Assembly (NCBI GenBank): GCA_036924085.1 | Contig: JAVGWX010000006.1 | Coordinates: forward strand, 42,936,746-43,000,745 | Source: Ariolimax columbianus | Lineage: Eukaryota; Mollusca; Gastropoda; Stylommatophora; Arionidae | Direction of reading: 5' to 3' | Length of the DNA stretch: 64,000 nucleotides | In this document: positions 46,249 to 59,989 of the stretch, in pieces | Layout: every line of letters starts with the position of its first letter | How positions within the stretch are numbered: position 1 is the first letter of the stretch | Made by a program: the position numbers and the translations under genes | The notes under the pieces: model-generated | Told to the model about the DNA's origin: nothing | What the model saw: only the letters and a program-made list of their open reading frames with translations | The model's database searches: none

Positions 46249-47263
46249 CACAATTGCTTTATCAACTCTCAAACCCTTTAACGGTTTGCAAAGACTGGCC
46301 TTTTCAAACAAGCTAAACACCTTCTGTGTATGTATTTGCTTAATGGATGAATCAACAACAACAGAACCAATCGAAGGTGTTTTGCAATCAATTCTAGAGC
46401 TGCATTTATAATGCCAGTAGGAACAGTACGTAATAAGTAGTTTTGGAAATATGTCAATACTGTAGGGTTTTACACAGTTGTACAAACACGCACACACAAA
46501 CGTAAAGAAATATGTGCATTCGTAAAACAATGTATGTTTAAAATAATAAGATATGTATTACTACCATGCTTTCAATTTGGTGTATGTTAATAGTGTCAGT
46601 ATTCGAATATATCATAAATACACAGAGTGACAGCAAAGAGCAATTTTATCAATACCTGGGCTTTAGGAATGTGTACTTTAATATCTGTTTGTTTACATTT
46701 GTTAATATGGCAACTTATGCGTCTTGTGAAATAAAGAAATAAACAAGAAACAAACACACACTGGAATAAGGTTCAATTTAATGTTTACGTATTTCTTATG
46801 CCACATTATGAATATTATGTCTACATATATTCAGCCAGCAGTAAACATGCAAGATTCCATATGGCTAGTGTTATTAAAATGACGGTAATGGGTGTCCTGT
46901 TCTAAAAAATATACAGTTTAAAATTTGGATATGTACAATGAGATTAACAATCTATAGATGGTATGTTAGAGAAATTTATAACATAAAAGTCTACATACAT
47001 TTGTATTTACATATCCAAGCTTGAACAATTTTAAAGTAGCACACACGGAATATAAGCACGCTTAACCATAAACAACTTTCAGCACAGGATCTTCGATTAG
47101 CTAGATAACAGTTTCACGGCCTAGTAGTGAACTGTATTTACACGGACAATGATTACTTCGTCATAAGGGCAATGTATTCAAAAGAAAAGGATGTAATAAA
47201 TGCACTACAATAATATAAATCATTTAATAATTACATGAAAATAAAGCAAATACTTATAATAGT
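46249..47263. other. Block I: unidentified, AT-rich
   Basis: About 1 kb outside the satellite, between the array and the next block A. A 106-codon minus frame (46530-46210) is the longest frame in it; its part DCKTPSIGSVVVDSSIKQIH and FSLFEKASLCKPLKGLRVD is not obviously low-complexity. No family recognised. A CAG (AG acceptor dinucleotide) precedes that part on minus near 46401, so an exon is possible but unproven. The rest is AT-rich with nothing recognised. Confidence 0.4.
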
Positions 47264-48997
47264 TAAGGTTGCGTATAATGGAGCATACCATACGAAATTT
47301 ACCTTTCGGAAAGTTTTAACATTTTTTTGCATTTTATGAATATTATTAAATTCATTTTAAAAACAATATGCGAGTCGCTGTCACCACAACAGAGCTAACT
47401 TAAACAGGCATCAGCATATATGCTAACTCTAACCTTACTATTAACAGCTACAGGAGCAGCCAGTGTTGTCTTCTGCCAGTTACTTGTCTAGTTCGCTCCA
47501 TGACTTCGACGCCGGTCAAGGTTCAAGGTTCAGCTCTTGTGATAAGCACGGCTTTGCTGTCACAATCGTCGCCGACGAGCGCCCGGGGTCGCGAGCTGTT
47601 CCTCCCCATATGTCGTGCACGAGGACGACAACAAGCGTGAGAAATTTGGTCGGGTGGATAATTAACACCTATCGCCTTCAGTGTACAGATGCCAATGTAC
47701 ACGTCCATGTGGTTCTGGTGTAGGGCCATAGCTCACTCGTTCTAAGGTTTGTAACCTGGATAAAGAGGGGAGACGCCCAAGCCAGACTCTCTCACGCAAA
47801 TATTTTATGATGGGATAACTCTTAATTATATATTTTTTGTATTTGTTTGGTTATGTCCCTCGCTATGTTTAAAGAAACACTGGATGTCAACAACATCGGC
47901 GACGAAGATGGCACACGACATAAAACTACACCCCTTCCACGCCTTCTAATGACACAAGTTGATAGAAGATGATGAGGATGATGATGATAATAATCATGAC
48001 AATAATAATAACAAAACATTGGCCATTGACCTACAATAGAACAATAAGATAGATATTTAAGCAAACAACCATGAAGGAATGATTATTCCGTGAGATAAGC
48101 AGAAGAAAAGGTGTGATTCCCATTAAGACATGTTATTAGAGGAAACATAAGACCACACTATATGTACATGTAGAGCGTAGGATACAACGTTGGTAGAGTG
48201 GCTGCTTCTTTCCGGCTGCAACTTGTTCCATCCAACCCAGCTTTAAACGAGTACCAGATTTACTGTTAGGAGAAATGATAGAGGAACAGGAATTGGTTTT
48301 CACAAAACCTGAAGTTTTTGGTTTGATTAGAGGTTTCAATTTCTGGATTCCGTGACGAAGACTTGCCCTTTTCTACCCCAGACCGTTGTCCTTTGTGCGG
48401 TATCATGTCGTATTGACCAGTTTATGGATTCGTGTGTGTATCAGAACAATGAAGATTCTAGTACCTCATCCCTGGCGGTAATAAAAATAAATTTATTTAT
48501 CAGTGATATTGTAAGCCAAGACATCGAGGAAGGGAACTGGCTACCAACATCTGATAAAAGCAAAAACCTCTTATAGAGAAGTTTCTACCACAGCATCTCC
48601 GACTACAGTATATTTGTATTACTCGATGTATCCATGAATGTAAACAGCACGTTGGCTGTGTTTGTATTCTGACATTCTTTCCTTGACATAATGAACAGTT
48701 TCTTGGGCGGATTGTCGCTACGGTTGGCACGTTCTAAATGCATGTTTTTGCTCGTGAGCTTCAATCCCTTCTGTATTTTGTGTTGGCCTTTAACTGGTAG
48801 TGGGCGGTGTACATTGGAATGTCTTATATGATCACAGCAGTTCATATTTGTCACACATTAGTTTGTAGTCAGCATTGATTGCTGAGAGTACAAAGAAACA
48901 AGAAGACCAAAGTAGAGAGAGAGGATGAAAAACAGAAATATGAATATTGTTAGATGACTGTTAATTTGTGCAGGTGTTAAAAACAATTCGAGGTAAA
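47264..48997. other. Block A, unit 3
   Basis: Equivalent of 1-1724, with 10 more bases at about 47884-47893 (GATGTCAACAACATC context). The GAT/AAT microsatellite is at about 47971-48021. No gene recognised. Confidence 0.5.
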
Positions 48998-50062
48998 TCT
49001 TCTTCTTCGTACGCTGTCAGACGTCAACTTGAATTTTTTCGAAGAAGGCAGCTGTCATCCTGAGGCTGTCGACACTGCCATAGGGCTTGTCTAGTGTTGC
49101 CACTGGTGATGGCCACATGTGCTTTCTCTGGTTCTCGTATGTCGGGCAATTTTGCAGCAGATGTTCCGCGGTCATTTTCCCTGTACCACAGGTGCATTCG
49201 TCAGTACCACCTTTCTTCAGTTTATTGAATAGGTGGTACCTCAGTCTGTTGTGGCCTGTGCGGAGTCTGAAGACCCCGACCTGCTCTCTTCTGTTCAACT
49301 GGTAGTAGGCATCATTTTTTGTGTAGCCAGTATGCTCTGTTTCCCATCTGGCCCTAATAAACCTTTTGAACTCTTCGTAGGTCACACTAGAATCTGGTTG
49401 TGGTAACCTTGCACCTTCTTTAGCCAGTCTGTCTGCCTCCTATCAACTACTCCAGCGATGTTAGGACCTGCTGCATCCGATTGTTTGCTATGGTGAGATT
49501 TTCTTCAGTGGTCCACAAAGCCAGATCGTCTGCAAACATGGAGCTGTGGACTCTTCTTAATATATTCTCTATTATGTTGTTTATATACACCAGAAAAAAG
49601 TGTGGGTGACAGTACTCTCCCTTGGGGTACTCCCTGCTGCAGTGTCACATTTTTGCTCATCTTCCCTTGTACTTGAACTCTGGCTGTTCTGTTTTCGAAA
49701 TAGTGGCTGATCAATCTGTACATTTGTCCATATACTTCACTTCTTTATAGCTTGACTTTAAGTCCCTCTTTCCCCACCTTGTCAAATGCCTTCTCTAGAT
49801 CCACCCAAACCGCTACTGTATGCTTTTTCTCCTGGTAAGCATTCTCTATTTTCTGCGTTATGAGAGTGATCTGATCCTCAGTGGATCTGTGTTGTCTAAA
49901 TCCTGCTTTCTGTGGAATTAATATGTGTTTTTCTTCCAGGTGCCACATCAGTCTGATGTTTATCATACGCTCCATCAGTTTACCTACACAGCTCAGTAGA
50001 CTGATAGGCCTGTATCAAATTTGGATCTGTTCTATCTTTTTCTTTCTCTGGTACTGGTATTC
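48998..50062 (-). mobile_element. Jockey-like LINE fragment, unit 3
   Basis: Full equivalent of 1725-2787, with the zinc cluster, RNase H end and RT. The tail frame is open down to 49017. Confidence 0.85.
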
Positions 50063-50082
50063 GATGTAAAAGATTTTAACAT

Positions 50083-50575
50083 TTTTTACTTCACACCACT
50101 CAGAGTACTCCTTATTTATGCCAATCGCTGTCTTCTTCCCGTTAACCAACTTTCAATCCATTCGGCAACCTGCCCATCTATCCCACGTGATTTTAACTCT
50201 TTAAATAATCGTTGATGAGGTACTATATAAAAAGCCTTTGTAAAATCTAGATAAATAACATCCACTGGTTCTCCCTTATCTATGATTTTAGTAATCACCT
50301 CCATGCACTCCAATAGATTTGTTAAGCACGGTCTCCCTCTAGTAAACCCATGCTAACTATTTCTGATTAGATTTAACCTGTCTAGATGCATTACAATGTT
50401 TTCTTTCATTATTGACTCTAACATTTTACAGACCATGCTCGTTAAACTTACTTAATTAGCTGGATCTGATTTCTTTCCTCTTTTGAATAAGGGAATCACT
50501 CCTGCATCTTTCTAATCTCTTGGAACAATCCATTTTGCCAGTGATTGAGAAAATAATATAGCCAATGGTTTAACT
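50083..50575 (-). mobile_element. CR1-like LINE fragment, unit 3, 3' half deleted
   Basis: Only the N-terminal RT part remains (motif A YLDFTKAFYIVPHQRL). The C-terminal domain, the spacer and the small plus-strand RT fragment are lost in a 1,380-bp deletion ending at 50080-50082. Confidence 0.85.
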
Positions 50576-51775
50576 AGTTAGCAACAAGTCAGCCTCCTCA
50601 GCCCCGTTGTACGATCTGCGACAGGGACTGCCACTCACGTACCGGCGTTTGCAACCATAGCAGACTGTGTCGAAATACGGGAGACAGAGCTGGGCAAACT
50701 TCGCCAGGGCGCCAGGCGCATGATGATCAGTGACTGAGACGCCAAAAAACTGATGAATATTAAATGTATTTACTTGTCTTGGCTTGGCTTCGTTTGTTCT
50801 CCATCTCCCGCTACCAAACCCTGACACGGGCCTAAGTAGCAGAACGCAGTCCAGAGAACGGAATGCGTTATGTCGATATTTGCACCTTTCGGTCCAACAC
50901 ATCCGACTTCAGCAAGCATTTTTTGAGTACCGGGTTAGCATTCCCTCTTCGATCCCTTCTCCTTAGCCAGTCTGCTCTGTTGCAGCCTGTTTTCTAGAAT
51001 ACTGCGCGGACGTGTAGAACGGCCTTGGCAGCTCCGGTTCGCTAGCCCTTACGCTATCAGTCAGCTATGGCTCGATGACCGCTGCAGCTCATGCGCTGCT
51101 CACCATCTTGATCCTGTATTTACTTGATTTTGAAGAAATATGATCATGACAATAATAATGGGCCGTCGATAAGAATAACCAACATCATCATGTGTCATAC
51201 TGCGCCCTTAAGTCTGTGGGCGGATGCGTGCATGACATATTAACCCAACACGAGCTGGTGCTGGTTTTGTCTCTACTCTATACTTCCACCTGATCGCCCG
51301 TCGACCCTCGCTAACTGCATGCAAGGCTATTTTTGGCATCGCCTTTTTCAGGCTAAACGATTAACTGCCAGGATTCACTGAATCGCTTTTATTGACGTCC
51401 AGGTGATCGCCTTGCTGCGCTAAGCTCGCTAAACAGTAGTTTTTTTTGGAACCTTTCACTTGACATTCGAGAAACTTGGCCAGTCTATCTCACTTTAACT
51501 TTCTACAAAAGTGTATGAATAGTGTAGTAGTAATGAAAAGAGTATGGTTATTTGTGATGTGGTCTTGTAGCCAATTTGGAGTATGTGTCATGTAGAAATG
51601 ATTCAACCTCCTGGCGTGTTTGGCGTACACACTCCAGCTCTCTCACCCATAGATCAGGGTTTAGAGACTAGCCGGATGTTTGCCAATCAGATTAGTTGCT
51701 TTTTAACGATATACTTCATTTAAACATTCAAATCTTCTTCGGGCAATATCAGGTAGTACTATTTACTCATGTTTA
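50576..51775. other. Block C, unit 3
   Basis: Unidentified. The 110-codon minus frame (50570-50902) is open as in the unit 2 left copy. It has the unit 1 type of bases around 51328-51410. Confidence 0.4.
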
Positions 51776-51902
51776 TCTTCTTTTTCTTTCTTCTTCTTTT
51801 TCTTCTTCTTCTTATTCTTTTTCTTCTTCTACTTCTTCTTCTCTATTTTCTTCTTCATTCTTTACTTCTTCTTCTTTTTCTTCTTCTTTTCCTTCTTTTT
51901 CT
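51776..51902. repeat. CTT-rich tract, unit 3
   Basis: Copy of 5884-6010. Confidence 0.8.
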
Positions 51903-54817
51903 AGCTCACCGACAATTGTATTAAGTCTACACGTAAAGGCCAGTTCTATGGACAAAGTCTACTGTGGTGGGGAGTTCTTCAAGACTCTCACAAAAGTGTG
52001 TATGTGTGGGTTCATCTCCGTGGGTCAGTATTCACAACGCAGTTGCTTTAGCATGTTACAGTCTTGACAAAGGAAGGGTTCTGATACTAACACGTAACTG
52101 CATACTGAGGAGCGCGGTAGCTGTCAATCACACTGGACAAGCAGAAATTGTAGGACTCGACATAATGACACAAGAAACGAAGATCCGCATCTTCAACCTG
52201 TATGGCCCACCCATCAAAGACCTGTAACTCTCGAGTATGGAAATCAAGAACTCCAGCTGCCTAGTAGTTGGAGACTTCAACAGCCACTCGGAGAGATGGG
52301 GATATTCGGACACAGACAACAGAGGAGATGAAGTGGAAGACTGGGAGATAGACACAAATCTCTATCTTTACAATAGGCTGGAGGACAGCCCTATCTTCTA
52401 TTCTAGAACATGGCATACCACCTCTACTCCAGACTTGGCCTTTTTCACGGTTGATATTCACCACAAAATAGACGGCCAGGTGCTCAACCAATTGGCAGGT
52501 AGCGACAAAAGGCCAATTAGGCTAGAAATTGATATGGAAGTAGGCCCACAGGAAATAAAAGCGCTCCCACGTTGGAACTATAAACGAGCCGCCTGGGACA
52601 GATTTGCAATTCTGACAGATCGGCTATGTGAAACCATCAACACATGGAATAACAATATGAAACCTATGGTGGAAAGCCTAAGCAAAGCAATAATGCAAGC
52701 AGCCACCGAAACCATCCCAAGAGGGGCAAGGAAAAACTACAAGCCATATTGGAATGATGAATTGCAGGAAGCGGAAGACGAAGTCTCAAATGCTAGGAAC
52801 ATGGCAGAGAGAGAATAATCCATGGAGGCAAATATCGCCCTCAAGGCTATCACGCCGAAATACAAAAGAACACTAAACCATATAACAAGAGACAGCTGGA
52901 CAAATAAAACAGAAAGCCTCAATTTATATAAAGAAGAGAACAAACTATGGAAGTTAGTCAGAGCCATGAATGACGAAACACCATCAAATAAACAAATTAC
53001 CATCAAGCTTGGCGACAAAATGCTTACTGGAAAAAAAAAGCAGCAAACGCCTTTATAGAACGAACACTATGCCAGAGCAAACCACATTGATGTCCCTACA
53101 GACAGGCACACAGAAAATACTGAAGAACAAAAGAGCCACGACAACATCAATATGGCACCAGAAGAGCACATGATGGCAATACTAACAATGAACGAAAACG
53201 AAGAGGCCATGAGAACTCTAAAGAAAAAGAAATCGCCCGGAAAAGATGGGGTAACAGGAAATGCTGATGGAGTTGGGCCAAACAGCAAAGAGGAAGTTAC
53301 TATCAGTCCTGAACCAAAGCTGGAAAAGGGGAATTGCACCTCAGACATGAAAAGACGCTGTACTTATACCAGTACCAAAGAAAGAAAAAGATAGAACAGA
53401 TCCAAATGGATACAGGCCTATCAGTCTACTGAGCTGTGTAGGTAAACTGATGGAACGTATGATAAACACAAGACTGAAGTGGCATCTGGAAGAAAAACAC
53501 ATACTAATTTCACAGCAAGCAGGCTTTAGACAGCACAGATCCACTGAGGACCAGATCACTCTGATAGCCCAGTTAATAGATGATGCTTACCAGGAGAAAA
53601 AACACACAGTAGCAGTTTGGGTGGATTTAGAGAAGGCATTTGACAAGGTGTGGATAAAGGGACTTAAGTCAAGCTACGAAGAAGTGAAGTTTGTGGGAAA
53701 ATGTACAGATGGATCAGCGACTACCTCGAAAACAGAACATCCATAGTTCAAGTACAATAGCAGATGAGCAAAAAGGTGACACTTGAGCAGGGAGTACACC
53801 AAAGGGGAGTACTGTCACCAACACTTTTCCTGGTGAATATAAACAACATCACAGAGAATCTACCAAGAAGAGTCCACAGCTCCATGTTTGCAGACGATCT
53901 GGCTGTGTGGACGTCTGAAAAAAATCTCACCATAGCAAGCAATCGGATGCAGCAGGCGCTAACATCGTTGGAGGAGTGGGCGAACTCATGGCTGGTCAAA
54001 ATAAATGAGGAAAAAACAACATGTACGATATTCTCGCTTTCAAACAAACTTCAGAACACCAAAATAAGTCTTAACGGCAAATATCTGCGGACAAACGGCA
54101 ACCAAAACTACCTGGGAGTCACATTTGATCGGTGCATGGCCTGGAAAAGTCAGATCAAGAGAAACCGAATGAGAGCCAGACAAAGAATGGCAATCATGAG
54201 AAAACTTGCTGGCACAAGCTGGGGAACAGACGAAACTGTACACTGGAAGAGTCAGAGCAGTTCTCGAGTATGGCATTGCGGCATGGGCAACAGCAGCAAA
54301 GGCGAACTTTGATAAAATTAGCAAACTTCAAAACCAAGCCATGAGAGTTATAACAGCAGGCATGAAGTCAACGCCAATTGTAGAACTGGAAAAGATTAGA
54401 AATCTGCAATCCATGAACGACAGAAGAGACTGCAGAGCCCAGCAGCAAGCAGAGAAACTCAGAAGACTGACAGACCACCCAATACATCAGAGACTAAATA
54501 GATTTGGAAATGGGAAACTAAAGCGGAGAAACTTTGCAGAAATAGCCAAAGCAAAGATGAGCGAAGACACTATGAACACATTAACACCAAACCCCATCCC
54601 TACTGTACGCAAACCTACCTGGAAGCAGCATATCATTCCGGAGGTGGTAGAAAATATACCAGATATTTGAAACAAGAACAGCCAGACTGAAAAAGAAAGA
54701 AGAGACATAACCCTGAGGTACATAACAAAAAACTACCCAAGCATGGACTGAACCCATGCATACACCGATGGGTCTGTAACAAACACAACACAGAAAGGAG
54801 GGGCAGAAGTATTCCAT
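51903..54817 (+). mobile_element. Jockey-like LINE EN-RT-RNase H, unit 3
   Basis: Shared lesions present, including the TAA in the endonuclease (52225-52227), GSDK at 52498-52509 and the TAA at 52816-52818. Private changes are FSTV to FFTV near 52443 and RLMW to RLKW near 53478. The RT segment 53764-54312 is open for 182 codons with FADD. Confidence 0.9.
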
Positions 54818-54911
54818 TTCTCAATTTTGTGCATCGGTTGAATTTAAAGTGAGCTAAACTGCGAGAACTGTTACCGGTAAAAGTGTCACTGGTAAGCTAC
54901 ATAAGATGTAC

Positions 54912-55060
54912 AGTGGTGAATGCTTGGAATGTATTGCCATATGAAGTAGTTTTAGGCTGGAACAAGTAATGCATTTAAGAATAGATTGGATGCACATAGC
55001 TTTTAGAGCGAGGACAAATGAAACTGGTTGTTTACAGACTCTGCATAGATTTCTAAGCCG
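54912..55060 (+). mobile_element. CR1-like LINE 3' end, unit 3
   Basis: Copy of 9019-9167. Confidence 0.7.
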
Positions 55061-55307
55061 GTATAAACACGTAGTCTTCTAAACCAGTATAACGACGTAG
55101 TCTTCTAAACCAGTATAAAGATATAGTCATTCTAGGGCAGTATAAAGACATCGTCTTCTAAACCAGTATAAAGACATCGTCTTATAAACCAATATAAAGA
55201 CACAGTCTTCTAAACCAGTATAAAGTTTCAGTCTTCTAAGCCAGTAGAAAGATATAATCGTCTAAACCAGTATAAATAGGTAGTCGTCTCAACCCGTATA
55301 AAGACAT
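55061..55307 (+). repeat. 26-bp minisatellite, unit 3
   Basis: Same monomer count and variants as the other two arrays; no length change between units. Confidence 0.88.
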
Positions 55308-56195
55308 TAACTTAGTTACATATTGTACATTAAATGGAGAGTATTTCTCTTTAGCCTAAAAATGAAAGGTGTTCACAGCACGCTGCTGCCCATTGGTGAT
55401 CATTCTTATTCAGCAAATGATGTTAACTGTAGATACAAATTGTTCCTGTAACTCAACGGTTGTGTCATGTTCTGATGCCCATCGCAGGCCGTGATGGCGA
55501 CTATGTCAAGACAGGTTTTTGTTAATCGTTTAAGGGAAAGTTGTTAGCCATTTGTGTTCTATGGTCTCCCTTGTCAAGTGTATGTCACGTACCCCTTCTC
55601 GGAATAATGTTTTTAAATACATAAAATACAATAGCAAAGAACCAGTTAAATAGAAATAGTTAAAAAACAAACACAAAAGTACATGTGATATATGTGTCTT
55701 TCTTAACAATTTCAATAGAAATACAATACATTTAAAATAGAAGAAAGTTAATTTCATTATTGTTTGAATGAACGTGCTGCGTATATAAGCTAGGTTGAGG
55801 AACGGGTCACAAATATAAAGAAATGCTGACCGCGTGAAGGCTTGTTGTTTCTCTTTCTCGAAGAGGATTCAACTGTTGTGGTGTACAAACCACACGTTTG
55901 CCATGTTAGACATCTAATCGGTTTCGATTTCTTTTTCTTTTTTGCTACAAATGTCGAAAATCCATATTTGCAGAGATATATTGTTGGAATTGGAATGAAA
56001 ACTTGCATAGCTCGCTTTACAAGATAAGGCTAGTTTACTAACTGCATTGTAGATAGTCTGTTCACACCAGGACTGTGTCCGCGTGCGATCTAGCCCGGTG
56101 GGTCTAACAACTAGCGAAATGTAAAAGTACTGATGAGCGTAAACACAACTCAACGAAGTCCAAAATCTATACCTGAATTTAAAGTACAACCAAGA
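55308..56195. other. Block E spacer, unit 3
   Basis: Unidentified; equivalent of 9415-10302. Confidence 0.45.
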
Positions 56196-56526
56196 TAACG
56201 ATCACAGGCAAGGCAAAGACCAAACCTAAAGTTATTTTAGAACAACAGAAGATTGAGAAAGTCACAAGCTTTGAGTACCTCGGCTCAGTTATAAGCGCCA
56301 ATGGCTACGGCAATGCAGAGGTTCAATAAAATGAGAAACTGATGACAGAACATTAATAAAAGGAAAATAACTATTCTGTGAACTTGCATTATACCGAATA
56401 AGATGTGAAACGTGGACCCCCACACAAACACTTAAGAAAAGGATTGCATCTTTTGAACTAAAGGACTATAGAAAAGTGCTCAAAATACAATGGATAGCAA
56501 AAAGGAAAAATGCAGATATCCTTAAC
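56196..56526 (+). mobile_element. RTE-like LINE RT C-terminus, unit 3
   Basis: Copy of 10303-10633 with RIRCETW restored as in unit 2; ACCCCCAC replaces AACCCCAC after it. Confidence 0.75.
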
Positions 56527-57335
56527 TTAGCTTAACGTCCTTAAACTGGTTTAGAAGACTCTGCCGAATCTGTATACATTCAGTTTCATTTCATCACCTT
56601 GCTCTAAAAGCTATGCGCATCCAATTTATTCTTAAATGCATTAACTGTCCTTGCTTCCCCTACCTCCCTTGGCAATGCATTCCAAGCATTCACCACTCTC
56701 TAATTAAAAAAATATTTCCTAATATCGAATCTGGACCTCTCTTTAGTTAATGTGAAACTATGCCCTCTTGTTCTATTTGGTGGCTGTATTTTAAAAAAAA
56801 AACTTGTTTAGTCTAATTTATCCATTCCTCTGATCATTGTATAAGCCTGTATTAAGTCACCACGAATTCTTCTCTCTTCTAGGCCGGTTTTTCCTCATAA
56901 CTGTAATTCTGCAATCCCACTATCAGCGTTGTCGATCTTTTTTGTTTTTCTTTCCAGCATGTTTGTATCCCCTCTATGATAATGACTCCACGCCTGTACA
57001 CATAACTCCAATCTAGGTCTAACTAATGCTTTATACAGTTTGACTATCACTTCCTTGCTCCTATGTTTAATATTTATGTTTATCATACATAACATTGCAT
57101 TTGCCTTTTTAATTGCTACCTAAACTTGCTCACTCACCTTACCTGTATGATCTAGTATAACTTCTAAGTCCCTTTCCTTATCTATCTTTCTAATATTGTT
57201 CTCTCCCAATCTGTAATTATGTTTCATATTGGATCTACCCATGTGGATGACTGTACATTTATCTACATTAAACTCCATTTGCGAACCTACAAACCACTCT
57301 CGAATTTTATCTAAATCCGATCTCAATATATCCAC
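56527..57335 (-). mobile_element. CR1-like LINE C-terminal fragment, unit 3
   Basis: Copy of 10634-11452 with a private 10-bp deletion between two TAG repeats near 56882. Confidence 0.85.
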
Positions 57336-57441
57336 ATCTGCTTGAGATATAGATAAAGATATATATATATACTATAGATCCTACTTAATTTCAAGCAAAA
57401 TTGGTTAGTATACAACATCTTGTCTCGAAAGCTAAAATAGT

Positions 57442-57671
57442 TTCTTCTGCTTCTTCGTTCGTCTTCAGACCTCAGCTTCAATGATTTTAACGAAGGCAGC
57501 AGTCGACTCAAGGCTCTGTACGCTTCCGTACAGCTTCTCGTGGAAGGACACTGGCGGTATACAGCGGACAGGACTGCAAAATATATTATGCCTTCATGGG
57601 GGCTGTGCTGCAGGCACACATCTCTGTAGTGCCAATCTTGAACTTGAAGCAGACCGATGAAAAGATGGAAA
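57442..57671 (-). mobile_element. Jockey-like LINE 3' end, first of three, unit 3
   Basis: Has the same deletion of about 25 bp as unit 1, against unit 2. Confidence 0.75.
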
Positions 57672-58110
57672 CAAGACATCAAGGAGGTCCTGACGATGAC
57701 AACGATAGAGGCGATACTTCTGGCTAGAGATCGAGTTACAGATCGGTTGTTGTGAAAGTGATTTTCTGCAAATGACTTGCAACATGATGATGGTGATGAT
57801 GAAGATGATGATGATAATAATGATGATAATGATGAAAGTGAGTGATTTTTTGTGCTATGTAATAATGCTTGTTATGGTATACAAAGATTTATGTGACTTT
57901 ATTGTTGACGTAGATCTAGCAAATACTATTTTCATTTATAAACATCATTGCATAATTTCAGAAGTGCCGGTTATGCTAGCAATCAGCTAGAGGTTAGTGA
58001 TATTTAAGATAATATCTGTGGGTAACTGAGACGCTAGTCCGGTCAAGCACACCATATTGCCCAGGACGTTGCGTCAGGGTCAAACATAATGTTTTTCGTC
58101 CATCACGAGC
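57672..58110. other. Spacer with ATG microsatellite, unit 3
   Basis: Microsatellite at 57784-57838; otherwise nothing recognised. Confidence 0.55.
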
Positions 58111-58316
58111 CTTTACTTTTTGCACCCAGCCAGTCCATTCAGTCGAGTATTCTGTAAATCCGGGTTGTGGATGGGTGGGAAGATGGGAACTGCATATTCG
58201 CAGTCAGTGAAAGCAGAGAAAGTTTGCTTCGCGAGACGGTGATCATGATTGTCAGCAAATCCATGTACCTCAGCCGCTTTATTGCTCAGCAAGGTGTCCC
58301 GCAACTGACGCAGCTT
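58111..58316 (-). mobile_element. Possible LINE linker fragment, unit 3
   Basis: Same open frame as 12230-12435. Confidence 0.35.
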
Positions 58317-59334
58317 TTTGACTGTAGTTTAGCTTGTCAGTGGACCTACGCTCTCTTCTCGCCCGTTGTCACAGGACTCGACTGTGTTAGTACTTTATAC
58401 ATGAAAAGAGAATGACTTGCGCGATGAATTTCCTTTAAGTGAGAAAGGGTTGCGCAGTTTGTCGACCACACTCTCTCGCTCGAGTCCAACTTTAACCAGT
58501 GGCAAGACAAGTCAGGACGACTGGATATGAGCTCGGGTGCAGTGGTTGACCACGGATGCTCAAGTGCCTGGCCGTGTTCTGTGCAGTCCACACCGATCAG
58601 CACATTTGCATTCCGTTCTCTGGACAACATTCTGCTTAAGCCACATCAGGGCTTGGTGGTGCAAGATTGAGAACGAACGACCCTAAGCCAGCAAGCCATA
58701 TAATAAAAAAACAGAATGCGATACTGGAGAAAACACTAAAAAGCTATATTTCTTTTTTTTGCTTCGTTTACCGTGGTTCCTAAGAGGCAGTATATTGTTC
58801 TGTGTTTTGCACTTTAGAGCCTGGTTAAACCATATTCAGCACGAAATTTAATAGGTGTACGACCCAGTCTGATCAGGAATCTGAACACAGACATGTTTTG
58901 TTTGTGAGCCATCGAAACTTCGCAACCACGTATGAACACTTCTATAAAAGCTTAACACATGCAATTCCAAATTCATATCTTTTCTATCGTTATCGCTGCT
59001 TGTTTCAAATCTATCAATAACATGACCTCCCATAGTGTATCCGGGGTCCCTTACTGAGAATGGTAGAATATAACCTCCACAGAATACTGTCACAGTAGAT
59101 CAAGGGCAAACAATCTTAAGGTGAGCTATGTATGTGTTTCTCCTGAGTGGCCAAAATAATAATTGCATGTTGAACGCGAGGACTAAGAGTTGTCCATGGA
59201 TGTGGCAATCTCAAAATGTAGAAATTATCGCTACGCAACTGCAAATAACTAGAAAAAGTCTTTCCTAAATGCTGGTTTTGGTAAGTCAAATACAATGCTG
59301 GACCTGTGCTTCAACAAAAAGAGATGAGTGATCT
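58317..59334. other. Unidentified block in G, unit 3
   Basis: Equivalent of 12436-13456, with 3 bp (one ACT) lost near 58635. Confidence 0.45.
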
Positions 59335-59598
59335 TGATTTAACTAAACTTATCGTCTTTATACTGGTTTAGAAGACTATGCAGAGTCTGTACGCAACCAG
59401 TTTCATTTACATTTCCTTGCTCAATAAGCTATGCGCATCCAATGTATTCTTAAATGCATCAACTGCCTCTGCTTACATCACTTCCTTGGAAATGCATTCC
59501 AAGCATTCACCCCTCTCTGACTAAAGAAATATTTCCAAATATCCAATCTTGACCTTTCTTTATTTAATTTGAAGCTATGCCTTTTTGTTCTGATTTGA
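59335..59598 (-). mobile_element. CR1-like LINE 3' end in block G, unit 3
   Basis: Copy of 13457-13720. Confidence 0.75.
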
Positions 59599-59800
59599 TT
59601 GATTGAACTCCATGCATGTATTGAAAGGCGTGACTAAATAGAGTTTTGCATGAGGATAGCAACCTCATCATGCAAGTAAACTATTACATAAAGTCCTACT
59701 GCAAGATCATGCAAAGTTTTTTCCTGAAGTCATCTTGATGGAGGTTGACTGTACTTGTACTGATGTGCTTCGGCTGGCGCGAAAAATGGCAAGAAAATAG

Positions 59801-59989
59801 ATCTTCCTTGTTCGTCTTCAGACCTTGAATTCAATTACTCTAACGAAGGCAGCAGTTGACTTGAGAGTCTGAGCACTTCTGTACAGCTACTCGTGGAAGG
59901 ACACTGGTTGTTGCCAAATGCTACTTCTTGTCGGTAAACAATGGGCAGGGCTGCAAAATTTGTTCTGATGTCATGGGGGGTGTGCCGAG
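59801..59989 (-). mobile_element. Jockey-like LINE 3' end, second of three, unit 3
   Basis: Copy of 13916-14104. Confidence 0.65.

Larger units (their letters stand above)
19286..47263. repeat. Macro-tandem unit 2, with an internal 7.16-kb duplication
   Basis: Second unit. It begins inside block B (equivalent to base 1830 of unit 1), runs through blocks C and D, then at 26625/26626 returns to block B (equivalent to base 2006) and repeats B to D before continuing with E to I. It is the only unit in which the full satellite, block I and the joint with the next block A (47263/47264) can be seen. From base 26626 to its equivalent in unit 3 (49279) is 22,653 bp, which is the best estimate of the repeat period. 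Confidence 0.9.
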
